A stretch of 43,265 bases of DNA, taken from contig NZ_JAANPA010000028.1 in NCBI RefSeq assembly GCF_011320075.1, forward strand, positions 1-43,265. Reading direction: 5' to 3'. The notes beneath the pieces were generated by a model. The model saw only the letters and a list, made by a program, of their open reading frames with translations, did not search any database and was not told the DNA's origin. Within the stretch, counting starts at the first letter, position 1. Each line of letters opens with the position of its first letter. The stretch comes from Sphingosinicella sp. YJ22 (GTDB lineage: Bacteria; Pseudomonadota; Alphaproteobacteria; Sphingomonadales; Sphingomonadaceae). A program made the position numbers and the translations under genes. Positions 17,911-26,215 of the stretch are shown one piece after another.

Positions 17911-18318
17911 ATGCCTTCTCTCGACGATGTTTACGACGATTACGAGCTGCTCGACGCGGACGACCGCTACCGGTTGCTGATCGACCTCGGCCGCGCGCTG
18001 GAGCCGATGCCCGACGCGCTCAAGACCGACGCCACCCTGGTGCGCGGCTGCTCGGCGGCGGTGTGGGTCTATCCGGTCCCCCAGGCCGACGGCCGGCTCC
18101 ATTTCCTCGCCGACAGCAATGCGGCGATCACCAAGGGCATCGTCGCGCTGATCCTGCTCGCCGTGCAGGACCGCGCCCCGGCCGAGATCGCCGCCCTGGA
18201 CATCGAGGGCGCGCTGGGGCGGTTCGACCTCAGGAACCAGCTCAGCTCCAACCGCACCCAGGGCATTCCCAACATGATCGCGCTGGTGCGCGAGACGGCG
18301 TCGCGGCTCGCGGCGTGA
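17911..18318 (+). CDS. sufE: SufE family sulphur acceptor protein
   Basis: 135 residues, a normal SufE length. The active-site cysteine C47 is in LVRGCSAAVWV, followed by the HFLADSNAAITKGIVALIL core and the C-terminal NQLSSNRTQGIPNMI motif. It accepts persulphide from a SufS-type cysteine desulphurase and stimulates Fe-S cluster assembly. No suf genes are near it. The stop overlaps the next gene's GTG by 4 bp (GTGA). Whether it belongs to the psp transcript is unclear. Confidence 0.93.
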   Translation: MPSLDDVYDDYELLDADDRYRLLIDLGRALEPMPDALKTDATLVRGCSAAVWVYPVPQADGRLHFLADSNAAITKGIVALILLAVQDRAPAEIAALDIEGALGRFDLRNQLSSNRTQGIPNMIALVRETASRLAA

Positions 18319-18755
18319 GCGAGGCGAAGGCGCCTGCGGAGGGCTTCGATCCGAAGCGCTTCATGTCCTATGTGCGCCGCGTCGGGCACGGCGGCACGCT
18401 CGGAATCGACTATGTCGACCATGGCCCCGACTGGGCCGAGCTCAGCCTGCCCTATGACGAGAAGCTGATCGGAATGCCGGACAGCGGGATCATCGCCTCC
18501 GGGCCGATCATCAGCCTGATGGACATGGCGACCAGCGTCGCCATCTGGTGCCGGCTCGACCGCTTCCGCCACCAGGCGACTCTCGACCTCCGCGTCGACT
18601 ATCTGCGCCCCGCGACGCCGGGACGGACGGTGATCGGCCGCGGCGAATGCTATGCGGTCACGCGCAGCGTCGCCTTCGTGCGCGGAACCGCCCATGACGG
18701 CGACCCCGCCGACCCGGTCGCCCACGTCACCGGCACCTTCATGTTCACCGAGTAA
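18315..18755 (+). CDS. PaaI-type hotdog thioesterase
   Basis: 146 residues from GTG 18315, overlapping the sufE stop. The hotdog-fold core is present: GIIASGPIISLMDMATSVAIW (central helix with the usual acidic catalytic region) and TLDLRVDYLRPATPGRTV. It probably hydrolyses an acyl- or aryl-acyl-CoA; the substrate cannot be read from the sequence. It ends 12 bp before the stop of the convergent regulator gene, with no obvious terminator between them. Confidence 0.9.
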   Translation: MSEAKAPAEGFDPKRFMSYVRRVGHGGTLGIDYVDHGPDWAELSLPYDEKLIGMPDSGIIASGPIISLMDMATSVAIWCRLDRFRHQATLDLRVDYLRPATPGRTVIGRGECYAVTRSVAFVRGTAHDGDPADPVAHVTGTFMFTE

Positions 18756-18767
18756 CGCTTGGCTCGA

Positions 18768-20327
18768 TCAGGACCGGGAGAAGGCGTCCGCCCCAGTGCC
18801 CGTACTGCGCCAATAGTCGGCGAGCCCGATCTCACCGAGAAGGTCACGAAAGCGCGGATCGGCGTGCATCTGCCGGCAAGGCGGCGAGAAGAGGAATTCG
18901 GTGCCGCGCTGCTCGGGCGGCGTGTAGCCGCCTTGCTGCGGCGTGAAGAAGACGGGCGCTACGCGAAACCCGCGGTTGAAATAGAGCGCCTCGGCCGCGG
19001 CGAATGCCTCGTCCAGGCGGCCGAGGTGGGCGCTTATCTTGACGGCGTTGGTGCAGAAGCCGGCGCCGGCCGGCGCGGCGGCCATGTTGGCGCGCACCGC
19101 GGCTTCGATGTCTGCCGGGCTTCGGGTCATGATCGCGCGGACGCTGAGCTCGACGATCTCGAAATCGCGGTCCGGAATTCCGATGGGCCGGTTGGCGGCG
19201 TCGCCGATCAGCGCGAGCGCCCGGGTCGCGCGGCCGGTATAGGCATAGAGCCAGATGCGCGTGAACCAGATTGCGAACTGGCGCGGCCACATGCCGAGAG
19301 CGCGGTCGATCACGCGATCGCTCTCCTCGAGCCGATCGGCACAGAACAGCAGCCAAGCCAGCCAATATTGGTAGAAGGGCAGCGCGCTGGCCGCCTGCCC
19401 AGCCCGCTCGAGCGTTGCCACCCCGTCGCGAAACCGCCCAACATCGGCGAGCACCCGTGACAGCGCGCCGCGCGCCTCCAGCTGCGCCGGATCGCGGTCG
19501 AGAACGCGCCGCAACGCCGTCTCAGCGGCCGCCCAATTGCGGTAGATGGGCACTGCCAGGGCCTCCGCCGCCAGCGCATGGGCATTGCCTGGATCGAGCT
19601 CGAACGCACGGCGCGACGCCGACCGGGCGCGCGCGTGGACATCACTGGCCGTTTCCGGCGGCGCGAACTGTACGCTGAGCTGATAGGCGAGCGCGAGCAT
19701 TCCCCATCCGTCGGCAAAATCGGGGGCGATCGTCACGGCCTCGCGAAAGGCGCTGACGGCGTTCGCCATGTCCTCGGCCCAGCCGCGGCGCAGCGACTCG
19801 ACCCCCCGTTCATAGAGCTGGGCGGCGGCCGTAGGTACGACCGGACGGGCGGCCCGGGAGCCGAGCCAGATGCTGGCGGTGGCGATTCCCAGCGCCGCTC
19901 CGCCCAGGATCAGGGCGCGGCGATCGAGGCCGGTCCGCACACCGGCCACGCTGGGTCTCGAGTCCAGCCTGGCCGGCGATGCGGTGGACTCGGCTTCATC
20001 CCGCAGCAGCCGATATCCCACCTTCGTGATCGTCTCGATGTGGAAGCTGCCGCCGGCGGTGGTTCCGGCCAGGCGGCGGAGCTTCGAGATCACCCGGTCG
20101 ATCGCGTTTTCGCTGACAATCCGGCCTTCCCAGCAGGCGTGAATGAGGTCGTCGCGCGACAGAATCTCTCCGTTCGCGTCCGCGAGCGCGACCAGGACCT
20201 GCATGACACGCGGCTCGACAATCTCCGCGCCGCTCGGGCCGATGATCTCGCGCGTCGCCGGGCGGACCTCCGCCGTGCCGAGCCGGAATGGGGGGCTGTG
20301 CGCCAGCACGACCGCAGTCCTGCTCAT
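18768..20327 (-). CDS. Winged-helix (CadC-like) membrane regulator with TPR domain
   Basis: 519 residues. The N-terminal OmpR-type winged helix spans about 12-110 (ILSRDDLIHACWEGRIVSEN, then HIETITKVGYRLL). One membrane helix lies near 136-157 (RRALILGGAALGIATASIWL). The rest is helical repeats of TPR type (for example AVTIAPDFADGWGMLALAY, ELDPGNAHALAAEALAVPI, DRDPAQLEARGALSRVL) that would be periplasmic. The layout matches ToxR/CadC-like one-component regulators. It is divergent from the UrcA-family gene over a 148-bp gap, which suggests that gene as a target. Confidence 0.88.
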   Translation of the reverse strand: MSRTAVVLAHSPPFRLGTAEVRPATREIIGPSGAEIVEPRVMQVLVALADANGEILSRDDLIHACWEGRIVSENAIDRVISKLRRLAGTTAGGSFHIETITKVGYRLLRDEAESTASPARLDSRPSVAGVRTGLDRRALILGGAALGIATASIWLGSRAARPVVPTAAAQLYERGVESLRRGWAEDMANAVSAFREAVTIAPDFADGWGMLALAYQLSVQFAPPETASDVHARARSASRRAFELDPGNAHALAAEALAVPIYRNWAAAETALRRVLDRDPAQLEARGALSRVLADVGRFRDGVATLERAGQAASALPFYQYWLAWLLFCADRLEESDRVIDRALGMWPRQFAIWFTRIWLYAYTGRATRALALIGDAANRPIGIPDRDFEIVELSVRAIMTRSPADIEAAVRANMAAAPAGAGFCTNAVKISAHLGRLDEAFAAAEALYFNRGFRVAPVFFTPQQGGYTPPEQRGTEFLFSPPCRQMHADPRFRDLLGEIGLADYWRSTGTGADAFSRS

Positions 20328-20475
20328 ATCCGCTCCGCTCCGCGGTCAGCCAATCATCAGGCTTCGATCAGCCTCGGCGGCCACTTCATCAGGCCGAGAT
20401 CCTGTCGGCTCCGCCCTGCCGATGCGATCCCTCGACGGGCGGCGCCAGGCGCCGCGCAGGACAGGAGATGAAGAG

Positions 20476-20829
20476 ATGATCCGCACTATCCTTCCGCTCG
20501 CCGCATTTCTTACCACTCCCGCGCTCGCCGCGGAACCTGCGTCCGAGGACTACGCCTTGCCGCGCCTCGTCGCCGTGGAGGCGAGGATCGAATTAAGCGA
20601 CCTCGACCTGCGAAGCCCGGCGGCCGTTGCCGAGCTCCATCGGCGCGTGTCTCGTGTCGTCGATGACATGTGCCGACCCGTCTCTGTCCCGGCAGGCCTG
20701 GGTCGCGGCCGTCTCGACGGCAATTGCGCTCGCCGGGCGCGGGCAAGTGCGCGCGCTCAGATCGAGCGGGCGATCGCGGCTCGGGCCGGCAGCCTGGAGA
20801 CGGCAATGACTATTCGCGGCGCGCGGTGA
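20476..20829 (+). CDS. UrcA family exported protein
   Basis: 117 residues. Signal peptide 1-18 (MIRTILPLAAFLTTPALA), then a domain with EARIELSDLDLRSPAAVAEL, a first cysteine in VDDMCRP and a second in DGNCARRARASARAQI, which is the UrcA pattern common in sphingomonads and caulobacters (two cysteines, likely disulphide). Function unknown. GGAG lies 8 bp before the ATG. The 3' end overlaps the convergent TIR gene by 20 bp. Confidence 0.85.
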   Translation: MIRTILPLAAFLTTPALAAEPASEDYALPRLVAVEARIELSDLDLRSPAAVAELHRRVSRVVDDMCRPVSVPAGLGRGRLDGNCARRARASARAQIERAIAARAGSLETAMTIRGAR

Positions 20830-21763
20830 CCGGCGCGCTCATCAGGCCGAGCGGATCGGACGTGTTCCCGCTGAGCACGTCGCCGCGCCGCTCGAAGGTG
20901 AAGCTGTCCGCCATGTAGCCCGGCGGACCGGACACGACCTCGGCATTGTGGCAGGTGACCTGGATCGGCGCTTCGCCGGCGACCGCGCAATCCTGCCGCA
21001 CCGACTGGCGGCCCATCGAGGTCGTCGCGTCGAGCTCGATCCGCGCCGTCGCGCCCGTGGCCACGAGCGTGCCGCGATAGGGTGTGCCGTTGATGGTCCA
21101 CGATATCCGCCAGCGCCCGTCGATGTTCGCGCCGCTAGCGCTCGGCGCCGGCGCTTGTGGACTTGCCGCCACCGGCTCAGCCCGGCTGGGCGCGTCGGCC
21201 GCGGCGGTGTCGCCAGCCCAGGGCCGCGCGACGAGAAGCACAGCGACGATCAGCAGAGCGGCGCCCGCCACCGCCGATGCCAGAATGAGCCCGGTGCGGC
21301 GCGGTGACGTCTGCGCCGTCGGACCGCGAGAATGCGCCGCCGGGGTCGCGGGCCGCTCGGCCTGCCAATTCTCCGCGCCGGAGACGAGGTCTATGGAGCG
21401 CAGAAGATCGTGGAGCGCCGCAGGAGCCCCGCGGCCGTCCCAGCCGGAAAAATCAATCCCATGGATCTGCCGGAAGCCGAGCGGCGGCACGGTCCCGTCC
21501 AGCAGGAGCGGCACCAGTCGGTTGCGATTGCGGCCCTCCGCGGCCTCGTCCTTGACCCAGTGCGACGCCACCGACGCGCCCGACCAGGCGACGATCACCA
21601 CATCCGCCGAGTCGAGTTCGCGGGCGATCTCCAGGGAGAAGTCGGACCCGCCGAATATCCTGCGGTCCCACCAGACCTCATGGCCGGCATGTTCGAGGAG
21701 CTGGGCGATCGGGCCGATCAACTCCCGGCCCTCGCGCGCGTAGCTCAGGAACAGTTTGGCCAT
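20810..21763 (-). CDS. TIR-domain protein with membrane helix and outer domain
   Basis: 317 residues from the ATG at 21763. Residues 2-128 form a bacterial TIR domain (AKLFLSYAREGREL, VWWDRRIFGGSDFSLEI, DVVIVAWSGASVASHWVKDE); E73 in WVKDE is at the position of the catalytic NADase glutamate of active TIR domains. One membrane helix lies at 158-180. The C-terminal part (about 212-317) is beta-rich, carries two cysteines (C260, C271) and would be periplasmic. An ATG 33 bp upstream exists but adds only basic residues. TIR domains in bacteria act in anti-phage defence or effector functions; no partner defence gene is next to it, so the role is open. Confidence 0.85.
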   Translation of the reverse strand: MAKLFLSYAREGRELIGPIAQLLEHAGHEVWWDRRIFGGSDFSLEIARELDSADVVIVAWSGASVASHWVKDEAAEGRNRNRLVPLLLDGTVPPLGFRQIHGIDFSGWDGRGAPAALHDLLRSIDLVSGAENWQAERPATPAAHSRGPTAQTSPRRTGLILASAVAGAALLIVAVLLVARPWAGDTAAADAPSRAEPVAASPQAPAPSASGANIDGRWRISWTINGTPYRGTLVATGATARIELDATTSMGRQSVRQDCAVAGEAPIQVTCHNAEVVSGPPGYMADSFTFERRGDVLSGNTSDPLGLMSAPVTARRE

Positions 21764-21832
21764 GGCGCCCCGCTGTCGAAGCCGGGAGCCTCGCACCGCC
21801 GGTCGGGCATGACAAGAGCGTGGCTCGCGACG

Positions 21833-22363
21833 TCAGAAGCCGGCGCGGCGCTCCTCCGAGCGCTTGAGCACGTCATAGGCGGCCTGGATGGCGTGGAAGC
21901 GCTTGGCGGCTTCGGCGTCGTTCGGGTTGGTGTCGGGATGATTGGCCTTGGCGAGACGGCGATAGGCGACTCGCACCGCCTCGAAATCCGAGTCGGCTTC
22001 AAGCTCGAGCAGCTCGAGGGCGCGCATCTCGTCGCGGCTTCGGCTGCCGTCGCCCGGCCCGCCCCAGCCATAATGGCCGGCGCTCGCGAACGCGTCGGCG
22101 CCCATCCGCTCCTCGGCCTCGCGCTCCGCCGCGGCTTCGGCGGTCAGCCCCTCGAAATAATTCCAGTTGCGGTTGTACTCGGCGGCGTGGACCTCGCAGA
22201 AATACCAGCGGTCGCGGCTGTTGGGCGACTTCGGCGCGGGCCGGTCGCCGGGCTCGTTGCAGCCGTGGCGATCGCACAGGCGCACCGATTCCGCCGCGCG
22301 CGCGCTGCCATAGCCGCGCCAGCGCGGAAAACCCCAGTCGTTCGATCGTCCCGGTTTCGCCAT
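21833..22363 (-). CDS. J-domain protein with N-terminal Cys/His cluster
   Basis: 176 residues. The C-terminal J domain (about 114-172) has the HPD motif at 142-144 (KANHPDTNPND), so it should stimulate a DnaK-type ATPase. The N-terminal part has C30-x4-C35 and C56-x2-H59, a possible zinc site, plus WYFCEVHAAEYNRNWNYFEGL. This arrangement is seen in a group of alphaproteobacterial J proteins without established role. The ATG at 22363 is the family-like start. It lies downstream of the Yip1-like gene, separated by a hairpin. Confidence 0.88.
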   Translation of the reverse strand: MAKPGRSNDWGFPRWRGYGSARAAESVRLCDRHGCNEPGDRPAPKSPNSRDRWYFCEVHAAEYNRNWNYFEGLTAEAAAEREAEERMGADAFASAGHYGWGGPGDGSRSRDEMRALELLELEADSDFEAVRVAYRRLAKANHPDTNPNDAEAAKRFHAIQAAYDVLKRSEERRAGF

Positions 22364-22391
22364 GAGCCTTCATCTAGGGATTGAAACGGCA

Positions 22392-22421
22392 ACGGGCCAT
22401 GACCCAAAGGTCACGGCCCGT
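22392..22421 (-). terminator. Probable terminator of the Yip1-like gene
   Basis: Inverted repeat ACGGGCC-a-TGACC / GGTCA-c-GGCCCGT with a CAAA loop, located 44 bp after the stop of the minus-strand membrane protein gene. On the minus strand it is followed only by TGCCGTTTC, a weak T-tract; on the plus strand by CATTTTAA. A rho-independent terminator is likely but not certain. Confidence 0.55.
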
Positions 22422-22464
22422 CATTTTAACTCCGCTAGGCGGCGGCCAGTGCCGCCGCGACAGC

Positions 22465-23064
22465 TTAGCGGTACATCATCCCACCGCCCATCGCTGCGCC
22501 GCCGACGATGGCGACGGCGACCGCGGTCACGACCAGGCCGGTGACGATCGCGCCGAGCAGGAACCAGATGATGATGACCACCGCCGTATAGCCGACCGCC
22601 TTCTGCTGCGGGATCCCGAGCACGGTCATGCTGCCGAGATACATGAGGTAGGCAGCATAGCCGTAGCCGGCGAGCACGACGAGAAGGCCAAGGATCGGAA
22701 TGAACCCGCCGATGAACCCCGCCAGCCAGACCGGCGTGCTTGCGTAAACCAGCAGCTTCAGCGCCGCATTGTTGGTGTTGCGGCCATCGAAGCTCGGCGC
22801 CAGCGCGCCTGCGATGATCCCCATCAGGAAGAGAATGCCGAGACCGACGGCAAGGCTCAGCGCCGCCGTCACGAGCACGAAGGTGAAGCCGAGCGCGCCG
22901 GCGAAGATCAGGCCGCCAAGCAGCGTTCCGACGAACGGCAGCAGCGCGAGCGGCAAGGCATAGCCGAGGATCAGCCGGCCGGCATCGCCGGACTCCCCAG
23001 CGATCTGGGCCCATTCGGGCCGCGGCTGCGTGTTGATGTTGATGGCGCGTTGAACCAGGTTCAT
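22465..23064 (-). CDS. Yip1-like membrane protein (YohC type)
   Basis: 199 residues. A short amphipathic N-terminus (MNLVQRAININTQPRPEWAQIA) is followed by five to six membrane helices, starting at about 30, with Gly/Ala/Leu-rich segments and a Tyr/Gly-rich loop (VLAGYGYAAYLMYLGSMTVLG). This matches the Yip1/DUF1282 type; bacterial members such as E. coli YohC have no defined function. A run of Gly and Met ends the protein. It is a single-gene unit between the rnpB gene and the hairpin at 22392. Confidence 0.85.
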   Translation of the reverse strand: MNLVQRAININTQPRPEWAQIAGESGDAGRLILGYALPLALLPFVGTLLGGLIFAGALGFTFVLVTAALSLAVGLGILFLMGIIAGALAPSFDGRNTNNAALKLLVYASTPVWLAGFIGGFIPILGLLVVLAGYGYAAYLMYLGSMTVLGIPQQKAVGYTAVVIIIWFLLGAIVTGLVVTAVAVAIVGGAAMGGGMMYR

Positions 23065-23127
23065 GAGACCCCCTCCCTGAATTGATCTGGAGCAACTCTA
23101 GGCGATTCGTACGGGAGCGCAACAATG

Positions 23128-23491
23128 CCAGAGGGTCTGTAAGCCGGGTTCTGTCCATCCCCGCTTGCGCGGAGACTGTGCGGCCATTCCTCTCGCCCTG
23201 CCCTTGCGGACAGGATCCAGCAACCAACCCGGGCGACGAGCCGGAACGTGGCCCATATGCCGCCCCTATTCGGTCTTGCTCCCGGTGGGGTTTACCGTGC
23301 CGGTCCCGTTGCCGGTCCCGCGGTGGGCTCTTACCCCACCCTTTCGCCCTTGCCGGGCCGAAGCCCGGTGGTCTGCTTTCTGTGGCACTTTCCCTGGGGT
23401 CGCCCCCGCCGGCCGTTAGCCGGCACCGTCGTTCCGTGGAGCCCGGACTTTCCTCGGGCGCTTGCGCGCTCGCGGCCGCCCGACCCTCTGG
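23128..23491 (-). ncRNA. rnpB: RNase P RNA (type A)
   Basis: The minus strand starts CCAGAGGGTCGGGCGGCC and has the conserved GAGGAAAGTCCGGGCTCC block (P4 region), the AACGACGGTGCC core, GCCACAGAAAGCAGACC, and AGGGTGGGGTAAGAGCCCACC. It ends with the conserved ACAGAACCCGGCTTACAG followed by a segment that pairs with the 5' end (CCAGAGGGTC with GACCCTCTGG). Ends are set by this terminal stem and may be off by a few bases. It is the catalytic RNA for tRNA 5' maturation. Confidence 0.95.
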
Positions 23492-23527
23492 CGCGGCCTA
23501 GATAGGGCTTCAGCGGCGGAAAGCCAA

Positions 23528-24220
23528 TCAGTCGTCGCCCTGAGGGCGCGGCAGCAGCAAGGCGAGCAGGATCATCCGGCATTCGGCGTCGATGTCGCCG
23601 TCGATCAGCTCGGGACGGAAGCGCCGCTGGAAGGCGATGATCGCCGCCAGCTTGTCGCTGACGTCGTAGCCGAAGCGCTCCAGCGCGAGCAGGAAGCCGG
23701 CCTCGGTCCAGTCCGGGTCCATCAGGTTCTTCGTCGGGCGCGGCAGCGCGAGGCGGAGGCGCGCGAGCTGGCCCCAGGGAAACAGCTCGCCCGGGTCGCG
23801 CTTGCGCGCTGGCGCGACGTCGGAATGGCCGACGACATTGCCGCGGCCGATCCTGTGGCGCTGCTTGATGTCGGCGACGAGCCGGATCACGGCGTCGATC
23901 TGCGCGTCGGGGAACGGCTCATAGCCGTTGCTGTGGCCGGGATTGTCGATCTCGATGCCGATGCTGTCGTCGTTGACGTTGGTGAGGCCGCGCCAATAGC
24001 TGCGGCCGGCATGCCAGGCGCGCCGCTCCTCGGGCACGAGCCGGACGACCTCGCCGACCTTCGTCACGAGATAGTGGGCCGATACGCCCGCCTCGGGGTC
24101 GCACAGCTTGGCGATCGCCTCCTCGGCGCTCAGCATGTCGGTATAATGAAGCACGATCATAGAGATCGGCCGCGAGCGTGCGTCGTGGTTCGGGGAAGGC
24201 CGCTCGATATACTCGGACAT
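23528..24220 (-). CDS. N-acetylmuramoyl-L-alanine amidase (AmpD/AmiD type)
   Basis: 230 residues. The amidase_2 domain spans about 18-145: zinc ligand His in IVLHYTDM, catalytic glutamate region SIGIEIDNPGH, and the second ligand pair in VVGHSDVAPARKRDPG. A C-terminal peptidoglycan-binding-like segment follows (about 165-230, EAGFLLALERFGYD, FQRRFRP). No signal peptide is visible, so it probably acts in the cytoplasm on recycled anhydro-muropeptides like AmpD, but a longer or different export route cannot be excluded. It is a single gene next to rnpB. Confidence 0.92.
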   Translation of the reverse strand: MSEYIERPSPNHDARSRPISMIVLHYTDMLSAEEAIAKLCDPEAGVSAHYLVTKVGEVVRLVPEERRAWHAGRSYWRGLTNVNDDSIGIEIDNPGHSNGYEPFPDAQIDAVIRLVADIKQRHRIGRGNVVGHSDVAPARKRDPGELFPWGQLARLRLALPRPTKNLMDPDWTEAGFLLALERFGYDVSDKLAAIIAFQRRFRPELIDGDIDAECRMILLALLLPRPQGDD

Positions 24221-24263
24221 GGGCCGCGATCCCGCGCCAAAAGGCGCCTGAGGTCAACCTAAA

Positions 24264-25115
24264 TCAGGCGACTCGGCGCGACGCTGCGGCGGCCGCTGCC
24301 GCCGGCACGTAGAGCCCCCTATTCTCGGCATCCGACACGAAGCGGTCGGTCTGGCCGATCACCGTCTCCGCGGCGCCAAGCATCAGGGCGCCGTGCGGCG
24401 CGAGCGCGTCGGCCATGCGCGAGAAAGCGAGCCTGCGCATGTCGGGCGCGAAATAGAGCAGCACGTTGCGGCACAGGATCATGTCGAACTGCTTGGGCTC
24501 GGGCGGACGCTCTACGATGTTGCGCACCTCGAAGCGGACCATGTCGCGCAGCTTCTGGGAGATCTGCCAGCCGCCCTCGCCTTCCTCGCCGAACCAGCGC
24601 ACCATCTGCATGACAGGGAGACCGCGCTGAACCTCGAACTGGCTGTACTTGCCGGCCCGGGCGCGGCCGATCGCGGAGCGCGAGATGTCGGTGCCGACGA
24701 TCTCGATTTTCCAGCCGCGCCAGCGCACTTCCTGCTCGGCGAAGGTCATCGCGATCGAATAGGCTTCCTGCCCGGTCGAGCAGCCGACGCTCCAGATCGC
24801 AATCCGCTTCTCCGCAGCGCGCGCCGTCTCGATGCGCTTCAATGGACCGCCCATCAGCAGGTCGAACGGAAGCTTGTCGCGGAAGAAGAAGGTCTCGTTG
24901 TTGAGCAGGGCCTCGATCACCTGCTCGGTCAGCGCCGGCGACGAACCGGTGACGAGCTTGGTCACGAGATGGTCGAGATTCTCGAACCGGTGCTCGCGCA
25001 TGATCGGCGCCAGCGCGGTGTCGATGCGCCAGTTGCGGTTGACCGCCAGCTGCTGCCCGGTGCGCGTCTCGAGCAGACTGGCGAGAATGCGACGCGATGA
25101 ACTGCTTACTTCCAC
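24264..25115 (-). CDS. cheR: Chemotaxis protein methyltransferase CheR
   Basis: 283 residues from GTG 25115, which has GGAGA 6 bp upstream and overlaps the cheB stop by 10 bp. N-terminal CheR helical domain (about 5-85, with ALLNNETFFFRDKLPF) and the SAM-binding domain with IWSVGCSTGQEAYSIA, IVGTDISRSAIGRAR and FDMILCRNVLLYF. It methylates glutamates of chemoreceptors using S-adenosylmethionine. No receptor gene is in the window. The long upstream extension of this frame is a shadow of cheB. Confidence 0.95.
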   Translation of the reverse strand: MEVSSSSRRILASLLETRTGQQLAVNRNWRIDTALAPIMREHRFENLDHLVTKLVTGSSPALTEQVIEALLNNETFFFRDKLPFDLLMGGPLKRIETARAAEKRIAIWSVGCSTGQEAYSIAMTFAEQEVRWRGWKIEIVGTDISRSAIGRARAGKYSQFEVQRGLPVMQMVRWFGEEGEGGWQISQKLRDMVRFEVRNIVERPPEPKQFDMILCRNVLLYFAPDMRRLAFSRMADALAPHGALMLGAAETVIGQTDRFVSDAENRGLYVPAAAAAAASRRVA

Positions 25116-26215
25116 GCACCATCTCCAAGGCGTTTCGCGACTCGGCGGGCGAGGTCGCGCGGCGGCAGCACGGCGCTGGCGAGACCAGCCTCCGCGACCG
25201 CGCGCGGCATTCCCCATATTGCCGAACTGAACTGGTCCTGCGCCAGGATGACGCCCCCCGCGGCCGCCAAGGCGTGGCTGCCGGTGAGCCCATCGCGGCC
25301 CATGCCGCTGAGCACGACGGCGAGGCCGCCGCGGCCGTACACTTCCGCCACCGACGCCAGCATCGGATCGACCGAGGGCAGGCAGCCGGACGGGGCGCGG
25401 CGCGTATCGAGCTTGATCCGCACGTCGCCGCCGCGGCGCACCACGCAGAGATGAGCCGTGCCCGGCGCGACATGGATGCGATCGGGGATGAGCGCGTCGC
25501 CATCCTGGACCACCCGCGCCTCGCGGCCCGACGCCGCAGCGATCTGCCGGGCGAAGTGCGGCATGAACAGGGTCGGCAGGTGCTGCGTGATCAGGATCGG
25601 GATCCCGGTCGGCTTGGTGAGGCTGGCGAAGAATTCGTTGAGCGCGTGCAACCCGCCGGTCGAGGCGCCGATTGCGAGGCAGGTCGGGATGCAATTGGAC
25701 ACTTCGCGCAGCTGGATGACGCTCGCTGCGGCCGGCGCCGAGTCCGGCTCGCGTTCGGCCACGCTGGCCCGGCCGATGCGCCGAACGCGATCGGCGAGCA
25801 CTTCGGAGAAGCGGCCGCCGAACATGCCGGCGATCGGCTTGGGGAGCGTATCGGCGGCGCCGGCGGCAAGCGCCCTGACCGTGCTCTCCGCGCCCTCATC
25901 CGCACCGGTCGACACGACGAGAACGCGGGCCCCTTTCCCAGCGGCGATGATATCCGGCAATGCGGCGATGCCGTTGCCGGTCGGCATTTCAAGATCGAGT
26001 AGGACGATGTCGACGGGAACGCTCTTCAGCGCGTCCAACGCTTCCCCGGCGCTGCTCGCGGTGGCGACGACCTTCAGGTCGGGATGCGACTGGACCATGC
26101 GCGTCAGCACGGCCCTCGCCACCGACGAGTCGTCGACGATCAGCAGTCGGATGGGATCGGCGCCATTGTCGCCTACCCCTGACTGCCGCGCCTGCATTGC
26201 AGGCTGCGCGGTCAC
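25106..26215 (-). CDS. cheB: Chemotaxis methylesterase CheB
   Basis: 369 residues from GTG 26215, overlapping the cheY stop as GTGA (an ATG at 26197 is an alternative). Receiver domain at about 22-140 with phosphoacceptor D74 in VLLDLEMPTGNG. Methylesterase domain from about 175 with the triad Ser S185 (AIGASTGGLH), His H212 (ITQHLP) and Asp in SGMGRDGLTGS. It removes methyl groups from, or deamidates, chemoreceptors once phosphorylated by CheA. It is coupled to cheY upstream and cheR downstream. Confidence 0.95.
   Translation of the reverse strand: MTAQPAMQARQSGVGDNGADPIRLLIVDDSSVARAVLTRMVQSHPDLKVVATASSAGEALDALKSVPVDIVLLDLEMPTGNGIAALPDIIAAGKGARVLVVSTGADEGAESTVRALAAGAADTLPKPIAGMFGGRFSEVLADRVRRIGRASVAEREPDSAPAAASVIQLREVSNCIPTCLAIGASTGGLHALNEFFASLTKPTGIPILITQHLPTLFMPHFARQIAAASGREARVVQDGDALIPDRIHVAPGTAHLCVVRRGGDVRIKLDTRRAPSGCLPSVDPMLASVAEVYGRGGLAVVLSGMGRDGLTGSHALAAAGGVILAQDQFSSAIWGMPRAVAEAGLASAVLPPRDLARRVAKRLGDGAWK

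Noticed and set aside
20328-20475. A GGAAC-type general stress promoter or clear operator in the regulator/UrcA gap
   Set aside because: No GGAAC/CGTT pair and no convincing inverted repeat could be found by eye.
23128-23491. Short plus- and minus-strand open frames in the rnpB region
   Set aside because: The region is fully explained by the conserved RNase P RNA core and terminal stem.
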